From Phragmitibacter sp965284365 (GTDB lineage: Bacteria > Verrucomicrobiota > Verrucomicrobiia > Verrucomicrobiales > Verrucomicrobiaceae): DNA of 64,000 nt. Shown piece by piece: positions 9,611 to 17,746 of the stretch. The DNA is taken from NCBI GenBank assembly GCA_965284365.1, contig OZ260079.1, positions 3,224,001 to 3,288,000 on the forward strand, in the 5' to 3' direction. The notes beneath the pieces are model-generated. The model was not told the DNA's origin. It saw nothing but the letters and a program-made list of their open reading frames with translations, and did no database searches. Position numbers and translations under genes: made by a program. Numbering within the stretch: the first letter of the stretch is position 1; the number at the start of each line of letters is the position of its first letter.

Positions 9611-11266
9611 TTAAAGTCCTCCTGACTGCCCTGCCCCTTGGCTTTTTGTTTTTTGATAAGGGGAAGGGGGACTGCTGCCAGCGATAACGACGTGGGATCG
9701 CAAAAATTGTTCGGCTTCTTTCCGTGCTTCCGACTCGTCGATATCTCCCCAAACTCCGATTTCTACCATCCGCTGCCCGCGGTGTTTGATCCCATCCCAT
9801 GCTGCCTCGATGCGGCTCAGCAGGGAGTTATCGAGGCGGCGGGTCATGCGTGTCTGAGGTTTGTCCTCTATGAGGGCGTAATAGACGTGGACGATGTTGT
9901 TACCGTCCTTGAAACGTAGTGTCCTGACGGGCAACACGAGGCCGTGATGGCGAAACTCCCAAGTGGCCAGCTCTGCCTGCATGTCCAGACCGAGCCCGCC
10001 CAAACAAACGCGCGGATCATGCATGGTGGCCAACTGAGGTGAGTTCTGGCCCGGCAACCACCTGAGGTACCAGGCCTGCAATTTTATGCCTGACGGACCG
10101 TTCCACTTGCCTGTCCAGCCGTCGTCAAGACGGAGGTCGATGACTACTCTATCGGGCATGCGTTCGCGTTTGAAACCATCGGCATCAACTGGCTGCTGAA
10201 CATTCCACTCGAGAGCGGGGAGCGCGTGAGTGGCGCCGCGTTCATACCACCAGGAGGCGAAGCCGGAGCTGAACAAGAGGACGAGGGCAGTAAGGGTGAC
10301 CCAGGCAGTCTTCGGAGGGGTCCACCGGCGCGTGGGCGTGCCTGTCTGATATGCCATGTAGCTCCACCAGTCGGCGAACCACTTCCAATTCCCGTTGGGC
10401 AGTCTGGCCAAGCAAAGCGCTCCGAGCCACAGGAAGACAAAATTGATGACCAGAATGCTGAGTCCGGCTGAGTCGTGCCAGGATTCGACATGCTCAGTCC
10501 CCCTGACGCCAGCAACACGGGCAAGGAGAAATGTCCTGACGGAGTTCGTAATGAGCGCCAGAATGATGCCGGCGCCGACAAGAGCAATACGGCGCCATAG
10601 ACCAAGGCGCTGCAGTTCGCCAAGGAAGAGTGCCAGCATGAGAGTGCCCTGGAGGGACCGGATACCGCTGCAAGCTTCATCCACCCCAACTGTGCCTGTG
10701 GGCAGCATGACCAGATTCCCTTTTCGCATGGCTGCAATGCCGTCCCAAAGCAGCCCCTCGATAGCAATCGCGGCATTCTTCTGCATGAGATAGTCCATAA
10801 GCGGCGCGTCAATGGGCCTGGGCCAAGGAACCGCTACGACGAAGAAGGCTATGGGAAACGCAAAATGCCAAGCCACTTTCCAGCCAGCCGCCATGTATAT
10901 GCCAAGCCACGTGAGGAAGATGGCCTGAAAGGCGAAAATGTATCCTAGAGGCCTCCAGTCGGGGTTTGCTACACGAAACAAGATAAGCGGCAGGTAGAGG
11001 AGTATTAGACCAAGCGCGGCGCGGCGGACAATTTTCTGATTTTCGAGCCAAGGCGCTGAAGGGGTGGGCTGGTCTTGTCTCCTGACATAGATCAGATAGA
11101 GGCTTAGCAGCGGCACTGCCCAGCCGTAGCCATATTGGGGATTGAGATTCCACTCTGTGCTGAGGTGCCAGATGGGGATGGCCCACACCAAGCCCAAAAC
11201 GGCGATTGCCAAGAGCCAGCGTGGATCGGCAAAGGTGCGTGGGACTGGGGTGTTCAATGTGTTCAT
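9611..11266 (-). CDS. Exosortase with fused C-terminal EpsI domain
   Basis: Starting at ATG 11266 the product is 551 aa. The frame is open for 80 more codons upstream, but these overlap the glycosyltransferase gene and show no domain sense. Residues 15-300 hold about eight TM helices and the exosortase catalytic triad: Cys199 in DEACSGIRS, Arg244 in NSVRTF and His264 in ESWHDSAG. The C-terminal part (about 370-520) is an EpsI-type periplasmic domain with DPRVCLGGLG. Exosortases are membrane transpeptidase-like proteases that recognise PEP-CTERM tails. The target is the adjacent PEP-CTERM protein and probably others elsewhere. It overlaps no neighbour and lies 7 bp from the WecG-type gene. Confidence 0.93.
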   Translation of the reverse strand: MNTLNTPVPRTFADPRWLLAIAVLGLVWAIPIWHLSTEWNLNPQYGYGWAVPLLSLYLIYVRRQDQPTPSAPWLENQKIVRRAALGLILLYLPLILFRVANPDWRPLGYIFAFQAIFLTWLGIYMAAGWKVAWHFAFPIAFFVVAVPWPRPIDAPLMDYLMQKNAAIAIEGLLWDGIAAMRKGNLVMLPTGTVGVDEACSGIRSLQGTLMLALFLGELQRLGLWRRIALVGAGIILALITNSVRTFLLARVAGVRGTEHVESWHDSAGLSILVINFVFLWLGALCLARLPNGNWKWFADWWSYMAYQTGTPTRRWTPPKTAWVTLTALVLLFSSGFASWWYERGATHALPALEWNVQQPVDADGFKRERMPDRVVIDLRLDDGWTGKWNGPSGIKLQAWYLRWLPGQNSPQLATMHDPRVCLGGLGLDMQAELATWEFRHHGLVLPVRTLRFKDGNNIVHVYYALIEDKPQTRMTRRLDNSLLSRIEAAWDGIKHRGQRMVEIGVWGDIDESEARKEAEQFLRSHVVIAGSSPPSPYQKTKSQGAGQSGGL

Positions 11267-11273
11267 GAAAAAA

Positions 11274-12098
11274 TCAAACGTCCGACGACGAGCAGGTGCC
11301 TGAAGCGGTGGCTGGTCTAACAGTCTGCTGAGGTGGAGCTGATTTACCGTAACGTAGCAAGGTGGCCGCGAGTCGAGCAGCCCGTAAATACCTGGGTAGG
11401 TATACCTCGGGTGAACTGACAATGCGGAACAACCAGCCGAGGTAGAGCCGGTCTGCCCAGTTCGGAATGTTGGCCTGTCCTCCTGAGAGAAATGCGATGG
11501 CCGCACCTGTGCAAACGATGGTCGGCGTGTAGCAAAGCCGAGAGCGGAGCCAGTGGCCCAAAGGTTCTTGCACGCCGCTACCGACGTTTACGATGATCCA
11601 TTGTGGACGACGTTCTTCAAGAAGGGCAGCTAGTGCCTCGTCCTCGAGCACGCCATGAGCTCCCCGGTTCTGGTTACGGTAATCCGGTGCAATATAGGTG
11701 TCCTCTTGTGACAGATGATGAAAACCCTGTTTTGAGAGCCAACCGAGGTTCCGCTCGCATTCCGGCAGCGAAGGCATAATCCAGAATGAGGCACCTGCAT
11801 GGCGCAGCATAGGTTCCCGCAGCAGTGCTTGAAGAAATTTCAAGCCCGAAATCCGCTCGGGTGCCAAGCCACCTGTGAAAATGCCCCTCAATTTCCAAAG
11901 AAGGATCATGAAGCCGCTATCAGGCAGGGTGACTTCCGCCCTAATAAGCGCCTCGGCATATGCAGGATCCTGGGCAAGGTCAACGGCCAGACCGGGTCCC
12001 GAAGGTGCTACCACCAAGCCACCTGATTTTGCGGCGGCGATCGCTTCCCTAAGGTTGCCGCTGAAAAATGGTATGCCGAGTATTGTTGTCGTAACCAT
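11274..12098 (-). CDS. WecG/TagA/CpsF-family glycosyltransferase (GT26)
   Basis: I take the ATG at 12098 (274 aa), one base after the TGA of the upstream gene, as in coupled translation. A TTG at 12167 would overlap that gene by 68 nt. The sequence shows family hallmarks: VAPSGPGLAVDLAQDPAYAEAL with TLPDSGFMILLWK, the substrate loop region, then WIIVNVGSGVQEPLGHWL and C-terminal NWADRLYLGWLFRI...PRYLRA. GT26 enzymes add the second sugar (ManNAcA, ManNAc or similar) to an undecaprenyl-linked primer on the inner face of the membrane. In this locus it probably acts right after the priming transferase. Confidence 0.92.
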   Translation of the reverse strand: MVTTTILGIPFFSGNLREAIAAAKSGGLVVAPSGPGLAVDLAQDPAYAEALIRAEVTLPDSGFMILLWKLRGIFTGGLAPERISGLKFLQALLREPMLRHAGASFWIMPSLPECERNLGWLSKQGFHHLSQEDTYIAPDYRNQNRGAHGVLEDEALAALLEERRPQWIIVNVGSGVQEPLGHWLRSRLCYTPTIVCTGAAIAFLSGGQANIPNWADRLYLGWLFRIVSSPEVYLPRYLRAARLAATLLRYGKSAPPQQTVRPATASGTCSSSDV

Positions 12099-12099
12099 C

Positions 12100-13050
12100 T
12101 CAGCCTGGGGTAGGGGGATTGGCGTTTGAAGGTGGCGAAGCAGTGTGGCTCCACTTTCGCTGTTCAAAAGTCTTCACGACGCAGAGGTATTCGTAGAGGG
12201 CATGCAGACGGGCAAAGTGGTAGCCTTCAGCACCGTCCAGGAATCCCTTTTGCCAGAAGAACACGAAGAAAAACCGTAAGGCTGGGCGAAACGGCATCCG
12301 ATGTGATAGATTCTTCAAGCGTCGCCTCAAGCCTACCGCACCGTGCTGAATGCCACGGTCGCTCCCTGTGAGATGGCGATCAAGCGCTACCCGCGCCTCC
12401 CAGTTGGCATAACGATTGTGCTTCTCGACGAAAACGTCAATCGTCGGAAATGCGTAATGATCCATTTCAGAACGCAGGCGGCCGGTCGCCCCTTGAACAA
12501 TGACATGTTCGTGCACTTCATTGTCACCGCTGGCAGTATCGATGGCAGTGAGCTTTTCGTAACGCCCCAGTCGATGCCGGAATAGGCGCAGATTCCAGTT
12601 CGGATAGTAGGCGTGCTTCAGCCATTTGCCGAGGAACAGGAAGCGGCGATTGATCCAGTACCCGTCCACGGGAGGATGTGGATCTGATACGATGGCACGA
12701 ATTTCTGACTCTGCGCTGGGGGGCAGCACCTCGTCGGCATCCAGGATGAAGACCCACTCATGCCGCCAAGTAATGTTCTCCAGAGCCCAGTTTTTTTTCT
12801 TTGGCCAGGTGCCGCTGAATTCAAACTGAACCACTCTGGCCTGGTGTCGTTCCGCGATGTCAACGGAGTTGTCTGAACTCTTGGAGTCAACAACTACGAT
12901 CTCGTCAGCCCAAGCTACTGAGGCCAGGCACCGGGGCAGATTCTTGGATTCATTCTTGATGGGGACAAGTACCGAAACCGGTACTAGACCCCTCGCGGCA
13001 AAATTTGCCTCGGATATGCTAGATCTTACTACCTCAGAACTCTCAATCAT
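12100..13050 (-). CDS. Family 2 glycosyltransferase (WaaE/KdtX-like)
   Basis: The 316-aa protein has a GT-A fold N terminus (VSVLVPIKNESKNLPRCLAS, WADEIVVVDSKSSDNS) and the metal-binding motif LDADEVLPP near residues 100-108. The KKKNWAL and PVDGYWINRRFLFLGKWLKHAYYPNWNLRLFR segments are typical of the WaaE-type subgroup, which transfers glucose or similar to LPS core or EPS lipid intermediates. The start ATG overlaps the end of a small upstream frame by 8 nt. The stop lies one base before the WecG-type gene. Confidence 0.9.
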   Translation of the reverse strand: MIESSEVVRSSISEANFAARGLVPVSVLVPIKNESKNLPRCLASVAWADEIVVVDSKSSDNSVDIAERHQARVVQFEFSGTWPKKKNWALENITWRHEWVFILDADEVLPPSAESEIRAIVSDPHPPVDGYWINRRFLFLGKWLKHAYYPNWNLRLFRHRLGRYEKLTAIDTASGDNEVHEHVIVQGATGRLRSEMDHYAFPTIDVFVEKHNRYANWEARVALDRHLTGSDRGIQHGAVGLRRRLKNLSHRMPFRPALRFFFVFFWQKGFLDGAEGYHFARLHALYEYLCVVKTFEQRKWSHTASPPSNANPPTPG

Positions 13051-13249
13051 GGAGGTCCTGTTGAAGATTGCTTTTTAGGGGTCCGACTAAGGCTGCTAGC
13101 ACTCGTCGCGAAGCGAATCCGGACCGTTCCCAGTCCAGAGTGTCCGCAACCCGGATGCCAAACAGAAGTCCCAATCGATCGTCTGAAAGGCGAGACTGGA
13201 TTCGGAAAAAGGACTGAATTGTATAAGCGGCCTTGGCGTCTGAACTCAC
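13043..13249 (-). CDS. Small uncharacterised reading frame, possible gene remnant
   Basis: A GTG-initiated frame of 68 codons sits directly before and overlaps by 8 nt the GT2 gene. The product is mildly basic, has no signal, TM segment or motif I recognise, and contains DTLDWERSGFASRRVLAALVGPL. An in-frame TAG lies two codons before the GTG, so it cannot extend further up. It could be a real small leader gene, the C-terminal remnant of a lost gene, or chance. The overlap with the next start is the only positive sign. Confidence 0.3.
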   Translation of the reverse strand: MSSDAKAAYTIQSFFRIQSRLSDDRLGLLFGIRVADTLDWERSGFASRRVLAALVGPLKSNLQQDLHD

Positions 13250-13406
13250 GTTTTTCTACCTAACTGTAATTTTCGACTCGGTCTTTGTCTAAGAGTCGAA
13301 TGTTAGTGTAGGACATGGACGACAAATCCAATTCAGTGCTCGGCGCAGGATGTAAGAGCGAGGATCTTGATGAGCATAAGCGTCGGCAGGGATATCGTAG
13401 TGTTAT

Positions 13407-13820
13407 TTACGTGTTTGATCGGCAACGACACACAAGATAGCGAAAGATGAGGGTGCAAGGCCATGCACAAAGGATTCCCAGTGAGCCTGCCAAAATATCC
13501 TTGAAATCAAACCAGCGACGGGGAATCGGAATCTGAATCAGTTCCATTGCCACGATTATCAAGGTAAGCAAAAACCACAGCAGCCAACGCGAACCCCGAG
13601 CACCCTGTGGCCACGCCATGAAACCTGCGATTCCCATGGCCGAAAAACCGATGAAATTTTTCCACTGGTCGTAGGCGTCGAACCATTGTGTGACCGAGCT
13701 TGGCATCCAATGCTCTTCTTGGATCGCTGGGTTGGGTTTAAAACTTAGATAGCACAAGACCACTACAAGAATGACGAAGATGCAGCGCCAGAGGCGCCGG
13801 TAGGGAAAGGATGGGAGCAC
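13407..13820 (-). CDS. VanZ-family membrane protein
   Basis: The 137-aa protein starts at GTG and has about four TM helices. Between helices it carries the VanZ signature: KNFIGFSAMGIAGFMAW and ELIQIPIPRRWFDFKDILAGSLGIL. VanZ-like proteins are small integral membrane proteins, named after the teicoplanin resistance accessory protein. They are recurrent in EPS/exosortase loci, where the biochemical role is unknown. It stands alone between two gaps of about 80 and 160 bp in the minus-strand array. Confidence 0.88.
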   Translation of the reverse strand: MLPSFPYRRLWRCIFVILVVVLCYLSFKPNPAIQEEHWMPSSVTQWFDAYDQWKNFIGFSAMGIAGFMAWPQGARGSRWLLWFLLTLIIVAMELIQIPIPRRWFDFKDILAGSLGILCAWPCTLIFRYLVCRCRSNT

Positions 13821-13902
13821 AGTAGAATTATTTCACGTTACCACAGGTTAGAAATAGACTAGACAATAGGCGGTGTCCGCTCGGTAGCCATAAGCAAGTC
13901 AT

Positions 13903-14742
13903 TCAGTGATACTCTGGAAACACGTTCCTAATAGGGGACAAATTGGATTCGCGTGTTGCGGGGCAGAAAAGGAAATTGCCGCTGTCGATACGAAAAGCCT
14001 TATAGCCGACTGTAAGGAGGCTCTCTACGAGTTCCAAGCTGGAAGTTTCCATGATCACTGTCGGTCGGTGTTCGTTCAATACGCACTTCGCGCCCGCAAG
14101 CACAAGATGCTCCGCTCCTTCAACATCAATTTTGATTAACTCGGGTGGTTGAGTGCCATTTGCTACAAGTCGGTCAACAGTCTCCATCTGACAATCGATG
14201 GTCTCGCTCATGCGATAGGCGTAATGCAGGCTGTATTTGTTCTCAGGATGCGATGTGTCTCGAAGTGAACCGGTCGCACCACTTACATGGTCAACCAGGA
14301 AAGGCGCCTTTCCATTTCTATCTGCCAGCGCGAGATTCATAGCTTTGCAGTCCTGCAAAGCGTTTCTCAGGATAGTTTGGGTAATAAGATCAAAATTGGT
14401 GGGGTCAGGCTCGAACATTATAACCTGCTGAACCGCCGGATGCCTTCGCACATACCAGGAATAAAATCCAATATTCGCGCCGATATCCCAAAAGGCTTTA
14501 GGGCGCAATGTCTCGAGCACCAGAGCAAATGCCGTGCGAATTTCCGGTTCCAAATTACGCGGGCAGAGAATCCAGGCTGCATCTCGCAAAAGCTTTACCG
14601 CGACTCGAAGATCTGTCTCTGGAATACGCGTGAATATCGTGCGGTCCCAATGCCGCTGAAAATATCGAAACGCACGAAGCTGTCGGAGGCGCCAAAGTGG
14701 ATGCCAACGGTAGCGAATTGATGAGGTGAATTGTGTCAACAT
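13903..14742 (-). CDS. FkbM-family SAM-dependent methyltransferase
   Basis: The 279-aa protein has FkbM hallmarks: glycine-rich motif I AFWDIGANIGFYSWYV (about 96-111), acidic motif II VIMFEPDPTNFDLI and the family-defining LIKIDVEGAEHLVLAGA (about 212-228). FkbM enzymes O-methylate hydroxyls. In EPS loci they are presumed to methylate sugars of the repeat unit. The ATG overlaps the stop of the upstream methyltransferase gene by 7 nt, so the two are probably co-translated. Four FkbM paralogues are present in this locus. Confidence 0.93.
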   Translation of the reverse strand: MLTQFTSSIRYRWHPLWRLRQLRAFRYFQRHWDRTIFTRIPETDLRVAVKLLRDAAWILCPRNLEPEIRTAFALVLETLRPKAFWDIGANIGFYSWYVRRHPAVQQVIMFEPDPTNFDLITQTILRNALQDCKAMNLALADRNGKAPFLVDHVSGATGSLRDTSHPENKYSLHYAYRMSETIDCQMETVDRLVANGTQPPELIKIDVEGAEHLVLAGAKCVLNEHRPTVIMETSSLELVESLLTVGYKAFRIDSGNFLFCPATRESNLSPIRNVFPEYH

Positions 14743-15629
14743 TGCGAATTCCCGATTCCATTTGACCCTTCAGATTCAATGCGGGATAGAGGTTTCAATT
14801 GATCAACCTTCACCGCCACAGTGCAAAACCTCTTCACAAACCAATCTTTGGTGAATTTTTGCGGATTGCCGATACGCAATACCTTTACAGCAGCTCCGCA
14901 ACTTGCAGCCCACGCCCTAATATCGAACAATGAGACCCAGTGGACGGCATCTGAATCGACAAAAAATGGACAATGAAATGCGGCCAAATCCGTTTGAATT
15001 AAAAATGCAGGCCTCCCAAAAAAGCAAGCGCATACACGCATATAGAAAGCTTTCATCGCGAATCGTAATTTTTGAGCGGAGTGAAGGTGTCTGGTGGAAG
15101 GGCATATATATCCCGGAAAGTCGTATCGCGGGGAGAAGATGAACAATGACCCGTGGACGTCAGCCCTAGCTGCCAATAAATGCCAGAGCACATTTAAATG
15201 ATGTAGCGGATTCGTTACATGTTCGAACACATATGTAGAGAAAATGATATCCATTCCGGTAACAAGTCCACACTCGTGCACGTCGCCAATATACACTGCG
15301 TCGGCTTCATCTTTAAGCCAGTCAGCATTTGCTTCCGTGACATCTTGTGCGTGGAATTGGACTCGATCTCGAATTCCTGCCCCCACTAACATTTTAGCGA
15401 AGCCTGTGCGGCCCGCTCCAATTTCGGCAACTTGAAGTTTGCCTTGGAAGCCGGATAAAAGCCTAGTATTAATCTCGGTGAGCACATGATCCCAACATTG
15501 ACGCTGATCACTCGGGGCATGAAATGGAGAATATTCGATCGATCTTGCATAGAATTGATCAAGCGTTGCTCGCAGAGCGTTGTGCTCCTGAGTATCGAGG
15601 GAAACTGAAGTTAGTAATCGCGGTCTCAT
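14736..15629 (-). CDS. Class I SAM-dependent methyltransferase
   Basis: The 297-aa product has SAM motif I VAEIGAGRTGFAKMLVGAG (about 68-86), an acidic second strand (VQFHAQDV) and the post-motif STYVFEHVTNPLHHL, which matches the Methyltransf_11/23 type fold. The sugar or acceptor is unknown. It differs from the FkbM group in lacking the KIDVEGAE motif. It overlaps the following FkbM gene by 7 nt, which suggests a paired role in decorating the polysaccharide. Confidence 0.88.
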   Translation of the reverse strand: MRPRLLTSVSLDTQEHNALRATLDQFYARSIEYSPFHAPSDQRQCWDHVLTEINTRLLSGFQGKLQVAEIGAGRTGFAKMLVGAGIRDRVQFHAQDVTEANADWLKDEADAVYIGDVHECGLVTGMDIIFSTYVFEHVTNPLHHLNVLWHLLAARADVHGSLFIFSPRYDFPGYICPSTRHLHSAQKLRFAMKAFYMRVCACFFGRPAFLIQTDLAAFHCPFFVDSDAVHWVSLFDIRAWAASCGAAVKVLRIGNPQKFTKDWFVKRFCTVAVKVDQLKPLSRIESEGSNGIGNSQC

Positions 15630-16039
15630 CTCGATTTCAATTCTTGCAGGAATACGCTGTTAGGCAGTACCTATACAGAAGGCTTAGCTGCCACCCTGTG
15701 TTGCAGGGTAATCATGCCCCGCGGACTTGGATGGAATGATTCCAGGCAGCCGTTTCCTATGAATGCCAGTGTGCAGCACGAATAGCACACCATAACACAC
15801 TCGTTCTCATCTGGCGTGGCTGTCGCGGTAACTCTCCATACGGACTCCAACGCTTCCCATGCTGGATCAGGGATGAATATCGCCATGTAGCTACATCAAT
15901 AACCATTTTAAACGCACTTAACTTAGTTTTCGGAGAGCCTCTAATGTTGCGAGGGTCGACAAGGTGAACGAGATCTGCATTGAGGGGAATGGCTTGAATC
16001 AGGCGCATGGGAAGCACCTCTAAACTGCAAACAATCTTG
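15630..16039. other. Gap of 410 bp with a residual minus-strand reading frame
   Basis: No recognisable gene. On the minus strand a frame of about 80 codons starts at the ATG at 16008 (LIQAIPLNADLVHLVDPRN...) and, after a frame change near 15890, a second frame of about 70 codons continues to 15671. Composition looks coding-like, but neither piece matches a family I can name. The first frame overlaps the acyltransferase gene stop. A decayed gene is the simplest reading; confidence is low. Confidence 0.35.
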
Positions 16040-16567
16040 TTAGAGTGGTTTCGCTGGATTGCCAGCGACCGTGGTTCCTGGGTTAACATCTTTGGTGACC
16101 ACGCTGCACGCTCCTATGATGGACTTTTCGCCTATTGTAATCCCAGGGAGTATAAATGCCCTGGCACCAACAAACGCGTAGGCACCGATGGTGATCTTCG
16201 CGACTTTCAAGGACAAAGCACCATCAGTGAAATCATGAGTTCCTGTGCAAAGATACACTTCTTGAGCGACAGTAGCCCTTTCATGAATTTCAATGTCGCC
16301 AAGGCTGTATGCGTTGGCACGGTCACCGAGGCAGGCACGATGGTGCATAGTCAAATTCCAGGGGAGCGCGATACGGGCACGCTGGTGAACGAAGGGAGTG
16401 CCATACAATTTAGCCCCGAAGAGGCGGAGAATACCCAAGCGCCACGGATTTAACGGTTTCGGAGTCCAGGCGCAGAGAGAAAGCCAGGTATACTCCCAAA
16501 GCAACATGCGGAGGCGCTGCGTATAACCCCAAGGACTTTTGTAATCTGACGGCAAACGTGTATTCAC
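16040..16567 (-). CDS. WcaF-like O-acetyltransferase (left-handed beta-helix)
   Basis: The 175-aa product begins at GTG and shows the colanic-acid acetyltransferase WcaF pattern: aromatic N terminus (LRMLLWEYTWLSLCAWTPKPLNPWRLGILRLFGA), then hexapeptide repeats with CLGDRANAYSLGDIEIHERA and a catalytic His in TGTHDF. The C terminus IGACSVVTKDVNPGTTVAGNPAK is the classic end of the LbH acetyltransferases. It should transfer acetyl from acetyl-CoA to a sugar of the repeat unit in the cytoplasm. Confidence 0.92.
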   Translation of the reverse strand: MNTRLPSDYKSPWGYTQRLRMLLWEYTWLSLCAWTPKPLNPWRLGILRLFGAKLYGTPFVHQRARIALPWNLTMHHRACLGDRANAYSLGDIEIHERATVAQEVYLCTGTHDFTDGALSLKVAKITIGAYAFVGARAFILPGITIGEKSIIGACSVVTKDVNPGTTVAGNPAKPL

Positions 16568-16621
16568 TTTTCGGTTTGCGATTCTATGTCGCTGATTAGG
16601 GTGCGCACGTTGGTGTAATGC

Positions 16622-17743
16622 TTACGCACAATGGAGTCTACACTGTATCAAGTAGTCGAAGTCGGAGAGGAATTTCCTGGCTACCACTGCCGGAGACAGT
16701 GTTTCGGAGACCTTGATGGCCTCGGCGGCCAGTCGACGCCTCAGTGATTCGTCCTGAATTAATCGCTTAAGCGCGTTAGCAAGTTCGATATGCGGGTGGC
16801 GTGCCCGATGATTGAAGACTAAGCCATTCTGCTCGTGCTGGATGACGTCCCGAAAGCATTCAAGATCCGAAACTACTGGGACGCAGCCCCATGCCATGGC
16901 TTCTCTTGGGGCTACGGGTCCTGCTTCGCCAGCCTCTGCTATGGACGGATACACAAAAATGGCAGATCTTTCGTAAAGGGCATTGAGCGCAGATACGTCG
17001 AAAACTGGTGGGAAAAACGTGGTATTGGATCCCAGTTCAGCCGCTGCATGCATAATAGATGCCACGTAGGCCTTGCCGCCGCCTCCGTGTTCAACGCTCT
17101 GCGGTCCTACTGCATCGATAGGCCAATTTAGACCAACCCCGGCTTGCACCAATAAATCCATCCCTTTTTCCGGATGAATTCTTCCGCAGTAAAGGATGCG
17201 ATCCAACTTTGATACATCAGGTCTAATTGGAGGGTCAAAGGGAAAGGGGTTTGGAATGTATGAAACCAGGGTGTGCATAGACTCAGGCAACTCATTATAA
17301 ATAGCTTCTTTAATTGCCTTCGAGCAGGCCCGTAGGCGTTCTGCGTTACGGTAGAACTTCATTTGTCCTTTCGGAGCGCGTTCCACAGAGATGTAAGCCT
17401 TGGCTCTAAGTTTATCGGGAAGCAACCAAGGACTGAAAAAAGTGTTAGTTACGACAATATCGCTGTCACGTGGCACCTTTCTACAGGCCCGGGCGCTGTA
17501 AAGGAAGTCAAAACACTTCAATAAAGTTATCCCGCGTGGTTGAGAGTAGCCTGGAACCCTCAAGTGTCGAACATCGGCGATGACTTCGTCGGAACGCAGG
17601 CCGCCCACAAGTCGTGAGATATGTGTGACATCGTGGCCTAGTAAAGCAAACTCCTGGCCGAGGCGGAACCATATTTTTTCAACTGCTCCACCGTAGATTG
17701 GAGGAACAGGGAAGAAAGCCCCTTGAATTATAGATATCTTCAT
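16622..17743 (-). CDS. Family 4 glycosyltransferase, tandem paralogue A
   Basis: The 373-aa GT-B enzyme opens with IIQGAFFPVPPIYGGAVEKIWF and has the C-terminal donor-binding domain with RILYCGRIHPEKGMDLLVQA and an E-x7-E-type site in PSIAEAGEAGPVAPREAMAWGCVPVVSD. It is closely related along its whole length to the next gene upstream (shared QG-F-PVP-I-GGAVEKIWF start, VSV-R-PKGQ-R-YRNA segment), so the two arose by tandem duplication. They are 3 bp apart. Donor and linkage cannot be told from sequence. Confidence 0.92.
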   Translation of the reverse strand: MKISIIQGAFFPVPPIYGGAVEKIWFRLGQEFALLGHDVTHISRLVGGLRSDEVIADVRHLRVPGYSQPRGITLLKCFDFLYSARACRKVPRDSDIVVTNTFFSPWLLPDKLRAKAYISVERAPKGQMKFYRNAERLRACSKAIKEAIYNELPESMHTLVSYIPNPFPFDPPIRPDVSKLDRILYCGRIHPEKGMDLLVQAGVGLNWPIDAVGPQSVEHGGGGKAYVASIMHAAAELGSNTTFFPPVFDVSALNALYERSAIFVYPSIAEAGEAGPVAPREAMAWGCVPVVSDLECFRDVIQHEQNGLVFNHRARHPHIELANALKRLIQDESLRRRLAAEAIKVSETLSPAVVARKFLSDFDYLIQCRLHCA

Positions 17744-17746
17744 GAG

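Noticed and set aside
11267..11506. 80-codon N-terminal extension of the exosortase frame
   Set aside because: It overlaps the glycosyltransferase gene and has no domain sense; the ATG at 11266 fits the family start.
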